Assembly: GCA_003586115.2 (NCBI GenBank)
Contig: QVOM02000073.1
Span: 35,840,305-35,904,304, forward strand
From: Salvator merianae
Taxonomy: Eukaryota > Chordata > Lepidosauria > Squamata > Teiidae
DNA: 64,000 nucleotides
Direction: 5' to 3'
In this document: positions 11,467 to 23,165 of the stretch, one piece after another
Layout: every line of letters starts with the position of its first letter
How positions within the stretch are numbered: position 1 is the stretch's first letter
Made by a program: the position numbers and the translations under genes
The notes under the pieces: generated by a model
The model's input: the letters and a program-made list of their open reading frames with translations, nothing else
The model's database searches: none
Told to the model about the DNA's origin: nothing

Positions 11467-12539
11467 AGAATCCAGAGCAGCAATTGATGTACCTCATTTT
11501 TGATTGGGTCATTAAATTCTACCACACTAATTGTTGTTCCCCCTGAGGTTCCAGGTGAGCTGTAGATGTGTGTATTTAACTCCTTCCCAAGAGTGTAATG
11601 GGAGCAGGCTTACTCACAATAACTCCAAGCTCTCCATGTCACTCTGGGACTCTTTTTAGCCACATTCTGAGTGGCATTGCACCCTTCTTGATCTTATTTA
11701 GTCTGCATTGACAAAACTATCATCCGCTGCCATCCCCAATTTTTACTCCTTTTTGTTATGGCCAAGTAATAGGGCCATCGTTCTGTAGCTTTCTACCATG
11801 GCAGTAAACAAAGAAAATAACAACCTACAAGAAGAAGAAGGAAAACCACAAAAGAAAAATGCTTTTATTTTTACTCTCTGTGCACCATTCACACTAGTAG
11901 ATGAAGCATGATAAAATTCAGGACAGCTTTAACAAAGTGACTTCCCCTTTCTCAGTTTGTCCCAGCCATAGATACCATCTTCCTCTCCAAGCCTCTATAG
12001 ACATGGATTTTGTTTTATTGCTTGTTTTACTGTGAAAGTACACTGTTTTCCAATTACAATATTTAAACATAACGGCCACAGCTTCTAGTGGTACTGCTTG
12101 CACAAGGTGGAACTTTATTTTCCTCAATGTCACTGCTTCCTGTACACTCTTCCTAGAGGCCTGCTCCATATTGCCACTCAAAGGGAGAAATGAGGAAGGG
12201 GACACTATTTAACCTCCTCATTTTTTTTTTCCTTTATCCTCTTTCACTTGCTTAGAGAAGACAAGAACCATTATGAGGAGGAGGAGGAAATGCTAATAGC
12301 ATTTGTAAGTGCCAATGTCTGCCAGCACTGATGCCAGCACTAACCATTTCTGAAAATTGATCAGTGCATCTCCAAACTAGTGACACTGCTGGCAGGCAAG
12401 AGAGAAAGAGAGAGTTGATAGTCTTGCTTTTCAGAAATACTTTAAGCCTTCACAAGACTAGCTATCTAGTCTGGAGGAGGAGAACCAGACACTTCCACAA
12501 TAACAAAAGAGAGGATTGATCCTCCAGGCCCTTTCTGCA
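11467..12539. other. unassigned sequence
   Basis: Unique sequence with short purine patches (AAGAAGAAGAAGG near 11830, GAGGAGGAGGAGG near 12275). At 12529-12540 lies GGCCCTTTCTGC, the same kind of terminus as at 62075, perhaps the left end of a TIR element interrupted by the next feature. Confidence 0.35.
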
Positions 12540-12546
12540 CTATGTG

Positions 12547-12704
12547 TTCGAAAGCAAGTAATTGCAAGTAGATAAATAGGGAGCATCACATTGTGTGATG
12601 CGGAAGATAGACAGATGTAAGCCTTCGGGTGAAAAATAACCATGTAAGCCGCTTTGAGTCAGCTTCAGCCGAGAAAAGCGGGGTATAAAAACCAAGTTCT
12701 TCTT
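12547..12704 (+). mobile_element. 158-bp retro-unit with TTC tail, copy A
   Basis: The unit starts TTCGAAAGCAAGTAATTG, has GTAAGCCGCTTTGAGTCAGC and GGGGTATAAAAACCAAG near its end and finishes in TTC repeats. A minus-strand copy occurs at 18739-18907 with nearly the same text. CTATGTG lies on both sides (12540-12546 and 12705-12711), a 7-bp target duplication. The GTAAGCCGCTTTGAG...GGGGTATAAAA end resembles squamate LINE and SINE 3' tails, so this is a short retroposed unit or severely truncated LINE end; I do not know the parent. It interrupts sequence beginning GGCCCTTTCTGCAC. Confidence 0.75.
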
Positions 12705-12711
12705 CTATGTG

Positions 12712-13552
12712 GGCTGTTCCTGCCCACAATGCACGGCGTGGTGAGCACAGGTCATGCTGGAGCAGGCTAGAAGTAGCCCGCTCCACGGGTTGTCTACATT
12801 ATGATACATTGTGACCCAGCTCTGGCTGCCAGCTTTGAAGCCAGCGCGGAGCCCTTCAACAGCCAGGAAATTTCATTCCTGGCCTTTTGGGGGGAGGGCA
12901 CATACTGACTTCTAGCAGTACTTTCTGGAGCACCATCACAACAAGTCCCTGGCTTACAGGGGTGTGCTGACCCTTTATATTCTAGAATATGGACTCTGAT
13001 CTGGTTCCAGAGCTCTTTAAAGAGGTCCATAGCTGGACTGGAATGTGGCACCACTTTGGCACTATAACCTGGTCCACCACTTTGTCCTGTATTGATGAAG
13101 CAGTCTAAGGAGGGGCTTTCATAATTTCACAACGGATACATAAGGATGGGCTTTGGATCTAAATATATTCTGATCCAAGGCCCAGTACAGAACGGACCCC
13201 TCAAACAGCATGAACAATAAAGCTGCTAGAATAGTAAAGGCCGTGACTAGCTGGTGGCCTGTGTTCCTGCCTAAACTGCTGGCCGCAAAGTAACTGTGAA
13301 TGGGCAACTTAAAGGTCCCTTCAGTTCCTCCTTTTGAAACTGTCTTTGAATTGGACTCTGGTCAAACTGTTTTTCAGCTGCAGGGCTCCTTCAGCTTCAC
13401 TACAGCACTGTGAAAATAAGACCTGCAGCCTCTCTAGACCAGATGTACAGCTGTTATCTGTATGTTGCTGGTTATCGCAGTGATGGTGGCTGTAAAGTGT
13501 CTGGAGCTGTGTTGAGGATTCATATTCATAATTGGGTGTGTGTCAGATGATT
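12712..13552. other. unassigned sequence, possible old DNA element remnant
   Basis: It continues the sequence interrupted by the 158-bp unit. It contains short inverted words (GGAAATTTCATTCCTGGCC; GGCTGCCAGCTTTGAAGCC), but no right-hand terminus pairing with GGCCCTTTCTGCAC was found. Confidence 0.3.

Positions 13553-13630
<78 letters not shown>
13553..13630 (+). repeat. (CT)n microsatellite
   Basis: A CT dinucleotide array with a few CCCT interruptions and one GT. The Arg-Glu repeat frame on the minus strand and the Ser-Leu repeat frame on the plus strand are its translations. Confidence 0.95.
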
Positions 13631-13639
13631 GCAAAAGTG

Positions 13640-13990
13640 CTATTAAAACTGAAGATGAGGCAGCTGTTGTATTACAGTTTGATCTTTTACTATGTCAATA
13701 GCAAGGCCTTGATGAAGCTCGCTGTCATCAGTTGCTTTCTGTGTAATTGCCTCAATTGACGCTTCACCCCCTCACCCCCACCCCACAATGTTTTACTGTG
13801 AACTTAATGGCGCATTAAAAAGCTTTTCTGGCTCTTCCAGAATGGCCCTCCCTGCCTTCATTAATGGGCCAGAAAATAAAAAAAGAGACTGTGGCAATCT
13901 CCTTTAAGCAAACTTTGCCTCAGTCTGTAACCTTTACACAGGTTTTCATATCCCTTTCCTTACAAATCTGCTCTCTGCGTTTTGACTCAG
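13640..13990. promoter_or_regulatory. candidate conserved non-coding block
   Basis: A unique, repeat-free block with several homeodomain-like TAAT cores: CTTAATGGCGCATTAAAAAG at 13804-13823, CATTAATGGGCC near 13860 and TCAATTGACG near 13752. It also has the dense mixed-motif look of developmental enhancers (GCTGTCATCAGTTGC, CTGTGTAATTGCC). This is pattern recognition only; conservation cannot be tested from one sequence. It follows the CT array directly. Confidence 0.25.
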
Positions 13991-14271
13991 TTTGATCCCT
14001 GGAAGAACAAAGCAAGATGGCTCTGGGTTGGCAGGCTTGGCCTGAGCCTGAGATTTGGGGCATGACTCATTGCCACAGAACTGGCAACATGGGTCCTAAG
14101 TGCCCCTTGCCAAGCATGCGAGTGGAATGTTTGGGGAGTGGAGACACATATTCCCTGCGGTGTCACAGTCGCAACTTAGCCAGGAAAACGCTGGATGGCA
14201 CAACAGGAATTTACTGTCTCATGTAGGTCCTCTTTCCAATCTGTTTCTTTTTTGCTGCCTCATCCTGTCAG

Positions 14272-14429
14272 CGTACATTGGGAAAGCAGCTCTGGCAAGA
14301 AACAAAAGAGCAAGGCAGCCCCAGTCGCATGACAGAAGAATTCGTAGTGCCGGAGGCATTGCAGCGAAGCCTCGCAGATGTGAGGACGGCTGGAAAAAAT
14401 TACAAATGTTTCACTGTAGATCAGAGAAG
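14272..14429 (+). other. weak candidate exon
   Basis: A polypyrimidine tract (14230-14268) ending in CCTGTCAG gives a textbook 3' splice acceptor at 14270-14271. Two donors are possible: GAT|GTGAGG after 14379, making a 108-bp phase-0 exon of 36 codons, or AAG|GTACCA after 14429. Two forward frames stay open across it, one containing FVVPEALQRSLAD. The block keeps about seven CpGs in a CpG-poor setting. I recognise no protein family, and no partner exon was found, so this may equally be an untranslated RNA exon or nothing. Confidence 0.2.
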
Positions 14430-15366
14430 GTACCATACTGATAACAACAGGACTGAGAGAAAATATCACATGTATCACATGCTAACAGGAATTATATATT
14501 TATACATATAAAGGAAATAGAAAAAATGACATGTTTTTAACATAGCATTGAAGCATAATATATGCTAAGATGGTGGGATTCTTAAAAAGGACAAACAACA
14601 AACATGTTGGGCTTATCTCAATAGGCTGTTTTGTCAGACAAGAGGGCAGGCAAAGATAATACCTATTTATTTATTCTTCCATAGATCTGTCCCAACTTTA
14701 TCTCTAGTATTGGAGTTTTTCTTCCTCATGAACTGGTATATATTGCTGAATTTGTGAACAGTACAGAGACTGAAAACTAAATACATATGGCAAACTTAAA
14801 AAAAAAAAAACACATTGAAACTGTATGTCCCCAGAAAATGGATAATTCACATGTTTTCTGTAGAGGAGCAGATTTACTTTTCCATTAAATTAAAATGAAT
14901 GGTACCTGTCTGTGCCTAGGAAGTGTAGAGGGGCTATACACCCCCTTTTTCCTGGGGATTAGAATGGGCCATGTGTGGGTGGAGGATTATAATATGGCAT
15001 TTCCCGTGTCCTCCTCCTCTATACCAGCTGATACAATCAAATCACTATCAGATGCATCAACTAAGGAGAGAGACTGGTTACAGCCTGATTAAACCCTGTG
15101 TGGGTTACCAGAAGGAAGAGCTTTTCTAATGACTGGAACTATTTCTTGAGATGCAAGTCACTTATTACAGGAAGCAAATATATTTGTCAGTTTCTCAAAA
15201 TCCATAAAATAGGCTGAGTGCTCTGAGAAACACTCAAAAAAGGATCTTATTACTGGTGTTTCTATGACACACACGTGGCATGGGCAGGCTTCATCAGGCT
15301 GTAGATGTATTTTTAATTGAAAGGATTAAAATCTACAATTAATATAATCATATATAATCAATAATA
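14430..15366. other. unassigned AT-rich sequence
   Basis: No gene or repeat family seen. It holds an A run near 14798-14810 and an AT-rich patch of ATATAATC words near 15343-15373. Confidence 0.4.
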
Positions 15367-15482
15367 TATAATCAGGTGCCACTGAGTTGAGTTTAACTCC
15401 TGGTGGCTGCAAGTGTTTTGCCATTGCTCCTCTTCTTCTTCCTCCTTCCCATTCTAGCCTTCAGTGTCTGGTCTCTTGACCT
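15367..15482 (-). mobile_element. Sauria-SINE/BovB-like SINE fragment
   Basis: On the plus strand it reads CAGGTGCCACTGAGTTGAG, AACTCCTGGTGGCTGC and TTTTGCCATTGCTCC, the reverse complement of the GGCAATGGCAAA body found in squamate tRNA/BovB-type SINEs. The two SINEs at 48.2 and 59.2 kb show the same TTGCCATTGCC motif next to a tRNA-like head. The head is missing here. Confidence 0.45.
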
Positions 15483-16005
15483 AACCCTGCCAAACTTCCA
15501 CAGTCCGTCAAGCGGCAGCCTTAATGAGAAGGTGAATTCCTGTTTCATCCTCTAAAGTCAGTTTCTAGTGCAGTTTATAAATCCTTGATTTCTTTAAACC
15601 AATATTTTAGTTTGACTAACCAGAATAAGATGTAAAATGCTGGCTTTAGAGATTGGAGTAAGGTTCATACAGAGACACTCTGAAGGAACTTCAAATTTGC
15701 TAGAAACCAAGTGTTAAATTGGAAAAAATCAAGTTGTGTTTCACTCTTTTTTGTAAGCTTTTGGGGTTTTTTCCAAGTGTTCTCACTTTTTATTTTTATC
15801 ATGATTAAAGCCCTCAAACCTGGAAGGGATTTGGTTTTCTTAGCCTTTGATAGACCCTCAGTACAAAATCTGGGAAGGTCAGGACCAACCAATGTCTTTT
15901 TGTCACCCCAGGCAAAATATAATTTTGGTTTCCACTGCCAGGCAATTAGATGGACTGAACTGAGGTTTGCTGTGTGTTTCAGTTGCCTGTTATCAGTTTA
16001 CTGAC
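15483..16005. other. unassigned sequence
   Basis: No gene or repeat recognised; AT-rich with T runs. Confidence 0.4.
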
Positions 16006-16008
16006 CAT

Positions 16009-16538
16009 GGCTGGCTCCAGACACCAGCCAAACAATGTGGAAACAGACAATATTCCAGAGAAAAGCTCCTCCAGAATCATTGCCTGCTGTACTGACAGTG
16101 TGGGGATTGCGCTGTCTTTGAGCATTTGGGGGCTGCTCACTTCCAGGTATTTCTCCAGTGCAAAATACCTGAAAGTACACGATCACGACCAATGTGCGTG
16201 TGTGGCCATCTTTTCTGCCCATGCACATGCACGGTGGATGTGCACATGCAGGTATTGAAATACCTGGACGTGTGTGATCGCAACCACCATGCATGCGTGT
16301 CCACCTTTTCTGCTTCACGCGCATGCATGGTGGATTGAACATCAGTGGTGCCTCCATCCACAACGTAGGTTTTAGCACTATTTTGGGAAAAGCCACCATG
16401 AAAGTCAGGTTTTCCTGAAATAGGCTACTGGGCATTTTTTGTGGGGGAGGGGTATAACGTAGCTATGGTAGGGTTGCCATTGATATGTGTGGCAACCCCA
16501 CCATAGTGGCACTATATTCCCCCCATCTGAATGCAGCC
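16009..16538 (+). mobile_element. hairpin-bearing TIR element, copy 1
   Basis: The ends pair imperfectly: GGCTGGCTCCAGAC on the left and GGCTGCATTCAGAT read inward from the right (10 of 14). CAT is directly repeated outside both ends (16006-16008, 16539-16541). Inside are two nested hairpins around CCAGGTATTT/AAATACCTG and GGTATTGAAATACC, words such as GCCATCTTTTCTGCCCATGC, and near the right end a 17-bp stem (16463-16479 with 16490-16506, one mismatch). Related copies lie at 59793-60333 (+), 47925-48220 (-) and 38764-39090 (-). No coding frame; non-autonomous. Confidence 0.7.
16463..16506 (+). repeat. 17-bp stem hairpin near the element's right end
   Basis: CTATGGTAGGGTTGCCA pairs with TGGCAACCCCACCATAG around a 10-base loop. 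The same stem, with a different single mismatch and a different loop, occurs at 60248-60291 in copy 2. The structure is therefore older than both insertions and probably belongs to the element. Confidence 0.85.
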
Positions 16539-16541
16539 CAT

Positions 16542-17669
16542 GTTTGCTTTTACAATGTGTTTTAGAAACCAGCAAGGCCATGCATATTGATCTACAAAAT
16601 GCTCCCTTATGTCCAACTTTTGTTTGGGCTGTAAACACACACACATACACACAGAGACAGAAAGAGATCATTTCCTTCTATCCATCTAATTTGGGACCTT
16701 TTAAAGCCTGGCACTGTAGATGAGATCTCATAGTTTTGCTATATGTTTGAGTTGCCCCTGTCTACAAATCTGGGACTGTAAGGGAGCTTCAGCGTCCTGC
16801 TCATCAGTGCGAACACAGAGCTGGCTTCCTGGCCCAAATTAAGTCAGCCCATTTTCAGGCTGACTTTTATAGAGTCCAGTGAAATGGCATCAGACTCTAT
16901 ACACTGCCTGGGCTGGTCCAGTCATCGGCATGGTGAGGGCTGGATAGGCCCCCAGCCAAAAAAGCTTGGGAGACCCCTTTAAAGTGGTCTCCTTTTGGAG
17001 CACTTTCCAGTAAGGTTTTTGCTCCAGGGAGCACTCCGATATTATGTCCCACATAGCTAGAGCATTTCCTGGAAGGCACAGACTCTTGGCAACTGCTCTC
17101 CCAAGTAGAACCTGCATTCCTGGGAAACAACTAGTCAGGTCCCCACGGACCATGCTGAAGCTGTTTATAAGCCTAATTTAGAGAAATGGGGAGGGAGCCC
17201 TTTTTGCTGTTGCTAAGTAGCTGGGTGTTAAACAGTTTTGCTTTACCAATAGATTCTGACCTATCTTCTGTTCACTCCTAGCCTAAAGGACAGTTTTATT
17301 ATAGCCAAATAACAGGAGAAATTGCCCACCCCTCACTGGGCTGGGTCAGTAGTTATTATTCATTGCAATAAAAGTTGCTCACTCCATGTGGTTCCTGAAA
17401 TGTGATTGTTCAGCCTGAGAAACCAAATCTCCCTCTTTAAAATAAAACATAAACACTTGGCATCAAAAGCAAGCTTTACCAGAGAAGTCTGAGAATAAAA
17501 GACAGGTTGCAGGGCGTTTCTGATTGAAATATACCATCTGCTGACATGAAAAGGCGTTATTAACCTTCTCTGTGCAATTGTTCCTTAACTTGCTGCTGAT
17601 CCTTTTGAAGGAGATGACTAAACACCTACTTACTGGACAGCTATTAACTCATACTCTGCTACAGCTCAC
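16542..17669. other. unassigned sequence
   Basis: No gene seen. 16780-17160 is GC-richer and holds paired words (AAGTCAGCCCATTTTCAGGCTGACTT; GGAGCACTTTCC) that look like an old DNA element; some words recur near 51040-51090, but no ends can be fixed. Confidence 0.3.
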
Positions 17670-17815
17670 TGAATATCTTGTTTTATTTTGAATATTATTG
17701 ATTGTATGATTTACTATACTTTAGTTATGACGTATGTAATTATTTTTATAATGCTGTAAATGACTCTGAGCAGTTTGTTTTTGAAAGCTGGTATACAAAT
17801 AAAATGAATGAATGA
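17670..17815 (+). mobile_element. LINE 3' tail
   Basis: AT-rich text, then TGTAAATGACTCTGAGCAG, GTATACAAATAAAATG and GAAT repeats, the usual form of squamate LINE tails (a GTAAACCGCTTTGAG-like box followed by a TATAAATAAA-like box). Too short to assign to CR1 or L2. Confidence 0.5.
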
Positions 17816-18738
17816 AGTATGTCCTAGGAAGGATTCTAGGTTCCCAAATATTCTCATTGTCTCTTTGATCCTCAGGATGTTTCTAGACACATTAAAAAGG
17901 CCAGCAGATTGCTTGCATTATTGTAGGTCCAGCAGACAGCCCTGTCACCATTTTGAAGCATTGTCTATCTATTACCCTTATATTCTGAAGTAAAGATAGT
18001 GCAGGAAATCCCACACTGTCTTTACTACTCTGGCATGTTGCTGGATGATTGATCATCTGGTGAGGCTCCTCATCAGAAACAACTTCCAGGAGGTCACCAT
18101 GAGCTGGGAAATAAAGAAGAAATGGTGGTGGTCACGGTCATGAAATTTGCTTTCGAAGGAGGCCACACATGTTGGTGGCACAGGTTTCAGGGAAATGCTG
18201 ATATCTGTAAAGATCTGGCATTTCCCTGTGCTGTTTGGTAATTCCCTCAAAGACAAAAGATTCTTCATTGGAAATATCAGAAGATATAGGAAATGAATTC
18301 CCTGAGTTAGGAGGAGAGGCTATGGTACATAGTGAGGAACCAAGCAAGTATACAAACATCCTACCCATCTAGTTAATCACTTAGTAAATTTCATCCTAAC
18401 TAGAGTTCAACAAAGTGCAAATATGGTTTTTCTTTTCTTTTCTTTTTGCTGCAGGTGTGGTGCTGTACTATACTATACTATAGACAGATATGAATGAAGT
18501 GCCTCCTCAGACATAGTAGAGTTTTTAGCCAAAGCGCATGATTTAAAAGTGTCAGCTTCCCTCCATTCAGAGTGATTGGAAGGTAAGTGGGAAAAGCAGG
18601 AACAAGCAAAAGGCCTCTCTCTCTCTTTTTCTAGAACAACTGGTTTCAAAATACCTAAATGTGCTTTCAGAATAGCCCCTGACAGTGGCTTTCAATGTTA
18701 TTTTGGTCCACTATTGTTCTGTGTGTCATGGAAATATT
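17816..18738. other. unassigned sequence
   Basis: No gene or repeat family recognised; a short TTTTCTTTTC tract lies near 18427. Confidence 0.4.
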
Positions 18739-18907
18739 AGAAGAAGAAGAAGAAGAACTTGGTTTTTATACCCCGCTTTTCTCGGCTGAAGCTGACTCAA
18801 AGCAACTTACAAGGTTATTTTTCGCCCGAAGGCTTACATCTGTCTATCTTCCGCATCACACAATGTGATGTTCCCTATTTATCTACTTCCAATTACTTGC
18901 TTTCGAA
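18739..18907 (-). mobile_element. retro-unit with TTC tail, copy B
   Basis: Reverse complement of the unit at 12547-12704. It runs from the AGAAG-repeat tail (18739-18756) through CCCCGCTTTTCTCGGCTGAA to CAATTACTTGCTTTCGAA. The two copies differ at only a few positions and both stop at the same TTCGAA end, so this is a defined unit and not a random truncation. Sequence to its right (AGAGGGAGCTCATCCCCTC) is not shared. Confidence 0.75.
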
Positions 18908-19000
18908 CAGCTAGGTGGGCTGGAGCTAGAGGCCAATAGAGGGAGCTCATCCCCTCTACACGGCAGACAGGGGCCTTGAACTCCTTTCCTCCTATTGAAA

Positions 19001-19687
19001 GATGTGCGAATTTCAATTTGCATTCAAAAATTCGTATGAAATTTCATTTTTGCAAACTTTCACATCAAAATGAAAATGACTTTTTCTCATTTAGTTTTCG
19101 ATTCAAAACAAAAAAGCTTCTTTTGTGAAAATGAAATTCATTGAATTTTCACATTTCGCTGGGCTTAAACCATGAAAATGGCATTTTCAATGGGAAAAAT
19201 ATTGCGAAAACCACAAAAATGAATGCAAAAAAATGCATTTTTGACAATGAAATTAATTGATGAAGTGAAAATACAGATTTTTGTTCAAAAACGAACCAAG
19301 AAAATGGTCAAAACAGATTGCTGGACTAAATGGGACTTGAGTACAATCCAATGGGGCACTTGTGTTCTCATGTTTTTCCCTTCATAGTTGAATGCAATAA
19401 TACCCAGGCATCATCTCACCATGTTTGATTGCAGCAGTGAACCAGGGAACCAGCTAATGATGTTGTACCTTGCATGCAGTATAGTCCTGTCCATGGAAAG
19501 AAGGATAATGGAAGCCATCATGTTTCATGGAGAGGTGAGTTCCCCATACCTTTTGCACGGGGATGATCTACTCACAAGGAGGCCCTGGGTGCTATAGAGA
19601 GTCTGGGTCCTATTAGGTGAGGCACCTGACAGTCCTGAGCAGTTCATAAGGAATGAACTTCTTATGAACTTCAGTTCGGCACATCCC
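19001..19687. mobile_element. candidate TIR element with GATGTGCGAA end
   Basis: The left edge reads GATGTGCGAATTTCAATTTG; the right edge, read inward, is CTAGGGATGTGCCGAACTGA, giving shared (G)GATGTGC.GAA termini. The interior left half is extremely AT-rich and built from AAATTTCATTTT and GAAAATGAAATT words that pair with one another. The middle (about 19330-19630) looks unrelated and may be a further insertion. I see no clear target duplication and no coding frame. Confidence 0.4.
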
Positions 19688-22600
19688 TAGTTTCGAAGCT
19701 CTTTTTCCATTTTATTTTTTAGCGATTATTTCTAAGTTAGGTTGTATCCATACAATAGGAAAGCATGCTCCTAGAACACCCCAGGCCTGTTGGACAAATG
19801 CATTTGACCCCATAAGGCCTGCAGTCTGCTTCCAAGACATGAAATTTGCCCTCAGAGATGTCCTGCACATAGAGCATTAAGAACCACTGAGAGGACAGAT
19901 CACACCTCAGTCACCCTTGCCACTGCTGTGTAGAGTGATGGAGGGGGTAGGTGTGACTTACGAGGGACAATTTCTGCCCAATAAAGTTATCCATCAGATC
20001 AAAATTGGCAGTCCAGGAAAATTTCTGGTTTGGTGCAAAACTTGTGCCAGGTGGAAACTTCAACTCTGTAGAACTTCTATTCTTCTGTTATGTACCCTCC
20101 TTTCACATAAGATTTATACCTGTTACCTATGTATGAGGAACAAAAACAGCCTTGCAAGAAGATATGCTTAAGAATATGGCTTATAATAATTGGAATTGGC
20201 ATGACAATGCCAGAAATGACCAGAGGAATCCTGGGACTCTGAACAGCCAACTTCACTTTGTTTCAAAAAGACAATTCTCAAAATAAAATATGTTTACAGG
20301 AATCTTCCTGCTCCTTTCTGTACCCCTCTTATTTGCCTGCCAGGAAAGGCAGGATAATGAGGTGTTCCAAATGCAATAAAAGCAGATGATTGCTAGTTTC
20401 CTTAGCAAACAAAGACTTGCCCCAGCCTCTGGTACACTTCTGTTTGCACACTGAAACACTATCAAGTATGCCATCAGGACACCTTTGTGTCACCAGATCA
20501 ATGGGATCAGGTCTGGAATGCTCCCACCAGGAATGTGGGTGTCTCTGAAAGAAGGCTAATGTCTACCCATTGATGGGTTTTTTATCCTTTGCGAGCTATC
20601 TCATTGTCCCCACCCTTGACAGCAAATATACCTCCATTTGCATAGCCAGAGGTGTACACAAAAAAGGCCAACACATACACAGCTGGATGTGCCTGGTGCT
20701 AAAAGAAGGCCATTTGCAAAATCTCACCTCTGTACTTGACCCCAAACTCACATAGATCTTGTCACTTCCTTTACCATAGGAAAATTTTGACCTCACGTGA
20801 TTGCCGCCTCTGGGCTGGGTTTCAGGTTGGGATCAGCCACCCTTTGTTATAAGTTACTCCAGATTAGGCAACACAGATGGTACCATCTACACCCTGTCAC
20901 CTAGATCTACACCCTGTACTGCTGAACTCCAACCATAACAGAAAATCATGACAGGACTTTTAAATCACTCCTTTTCTACTGCTTTTTGCTTCCTCTGACA
21001 GTCCGAAACTGCTTTAGAACTGGGACTTTGCTTTTAAATACCCTCTATCCTGCTTGCTGTCTCTACTGAGATAGCCTGCCCAAGAACTCCAACGCTGGTG
21101 CTGCTGAGTTACAGAGTTCTGCTTTTCCACCTTTGCACAATTCCCCTCTTTCACTATCTGGATTCTTTAGTGGAACAAAGGTTGTTACAGAAAATATTCA
21201 CTCCTGATACCTCATGGCAGCAGAGTGTGAGGTTTCTGTGTGATCCCTTGTAAGACTAGATTCCCTTATTAGACACTAGGGTAGCCTCTCCTTTACATAC
21301 ACACCCCATTTGGGAGTTTAATTTGCCTTTCTGAGAATTAAAGCAGGCCTGCAGTAACCTGTCAGAGCTACCTGAGTAGTTATATAGGTTGAATTGCAAT
21401 TTTCTTTGCCTCTTGCTGTGTTTTTGATGTTAGCAACCAGCTGGCTGCTGCAAAACCTGACAAGATTGCCTATTTTACCATTCTGAAAATTTCTGTTGTG
21501 TTTTTCAGTAAAATTTTCCTTCTGTTTTGGAAGAGTCCATGGTCCTGCAGTGTTTTATGCTCCTCTGCTTGTTCTTGTGCAACTCTGGTTAATTCTCCAT
21601 TTTTAAAACCTACTGGCTGCAAGGTCCTGCTGGAGCCTCAAGTGTCTGGGCAAAGCCAATTTTCCTCAAACCAGTATATCCCAGCACACAGCTCCTAACC
21701 CCTCTGTTCTGAAGCTTCAGAGGTCAGGAAGAGGTGGTCAAATAATGACATGCCTCCTGCCACTGCAATGGGACCAGAGCCTCTCACCACTGAGATGGCC
21801 TTTTCAGTGACCATCTGTATACTGCTGAATTGCCTTTAGACTCACTTTTTTCTTCTTTTTTGGAATAAAACAGAAAATAAATAATAGTTTGAATTGGTAA
21901 AGAAAAGTATGGAGCTTGGCCTGGGACCTTGTTGAACATAATTTGTTCTAGGGAGATCCCGTCCCAATGAATATACAGACTCATGGAAATTCCTGTTGGC
22001 CTTCTCACCCTTTCCCACAGGGGCCTCTCCCTTCTCCACCCTCCCTCACACTGACACAGTTTCAGCTTAACTATGGCACTGCAGGTCTAGGTAAAAAAGC
22101 TCCTGCCCTTCCCTTAGGGACTGTCTGTAATGTATGTCACAGATCAAAGGACGAAGCAGGAATGTCACTCAAAAAAAAAATCGGGGTTTGGGTTGAAATG
22201 AAACTATGTGGCCAGGAAGTTGCTTTAAACAGAGAACAAGGTGATTCTTTCCTGTCTCATAGCTCGACAGTACTCCAGCTCTTACTTCTAAACTGGCAAC
22301 AGGATAGTTTTCTTCAGTACATCTAATTTCTCACCATGTGGAAGGCAGAGAGCTGTGCAGAGGTGGCTAAATGGGCTACTATTAGGGCTATCATGCGGAA
22401 AAGAAGAAAGTCTCCTATAACCTTAGAAGCTATATAGACGAAGAAATTTAAGCAGCTCTTGCTTGAAATCCTCCCTTCTTTTCCATATAGTAGCTCTAGT
22501 TACCACCATCACCAGTTCCCCAGAGCCCACCACCTGAAGTAATTGCTTCATTCCATTTAATTGCAGGAGTTGGTCTTTAGGGAGTAATCAACAAGGCCCT

Positions 22601-23082
22601 GTAAGGTGTGACATGCTTTACGGGCAGTGCTGCAACAAAAACAGTCACACAGAGTGAAATACTGTCTTATTTTCAGTCTGTTTCACCCAACCAGTCAAAA
22701 AATTGGAGTTGGTTAGTTTCTGGAATATGAATGGAGGTGCTCACATCCCAAATTTTCTATGAGAATAGCTTCAGCCCAATGAAGCAAAAAAAAAAAAAAA
22801 AAAGTGCAGTATTCATCCATCAGGATTCAGATTGTCTCTTCTAACCTTCTACCACACTGAGTTGTTAGAGGTCTGCAAATGGCAGGATGCATTTGTATCA
22901 GTTTCCAGATGGAGCCCACTTTCAGCATGATTTATTGTCATTTGTGTGAAATACTTCACAAAGATGCAGGTGGATAGATTGTGTGTCAAGTATACGGTAA
23001 GAATGTGTTTTTAAGAATTTATGCTATACATTGAGAAAGATGCTCTGTAAAGAATCTCTCACACAATAATTTTTCTGGAAAA
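19688..23082. other. unassigned unique sequence
   Basis: Unique sequence, no gene supported; an 18-base A run at 22786-22803. Frames at 21784-22326 overlap on both strands and show no domain. Confidence 0.4.
22786..22803 (+). repeat. A homopolymer (18 bases)
   Basis: A run of 18 A after ATGAAGC. The sequence before it shows no retroposon tail signal I recognise. Confidence 0.9.
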
Positions 23083-23165
23083 CAGTAGTGGGTAAATTGT
23101 GGTCCTCCAGAGGCTACTGGACTGTAATTTCCATAATCCCACGCTTTGGCCAGACTAGCTGGGGA
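23083..23165 (-). mobile_element. hAT-type short element fragment
   Basis: The minus strand reads GTGGGATTATGGAAATTACAG, then CTCTGGAGGACCACAATTTA, the form of a widespread short element with GGGA...GTAGTCCAACA...CTGGAGGACCACA. A plus-strand relative is at 29222-29300. Both are worn and lack clear ends. Confidence 0.5.

Noticed and set aside
13434..13759. Arg-Glu and Ser-Leu repeat proteins
   Set aside because: Translations of the CT microsatellite.
16487..16671. Short CA-rich tract near 16637 as a microsatellite locus
   Set aside because: Only a few CA units with interruptions; not long enough to list.
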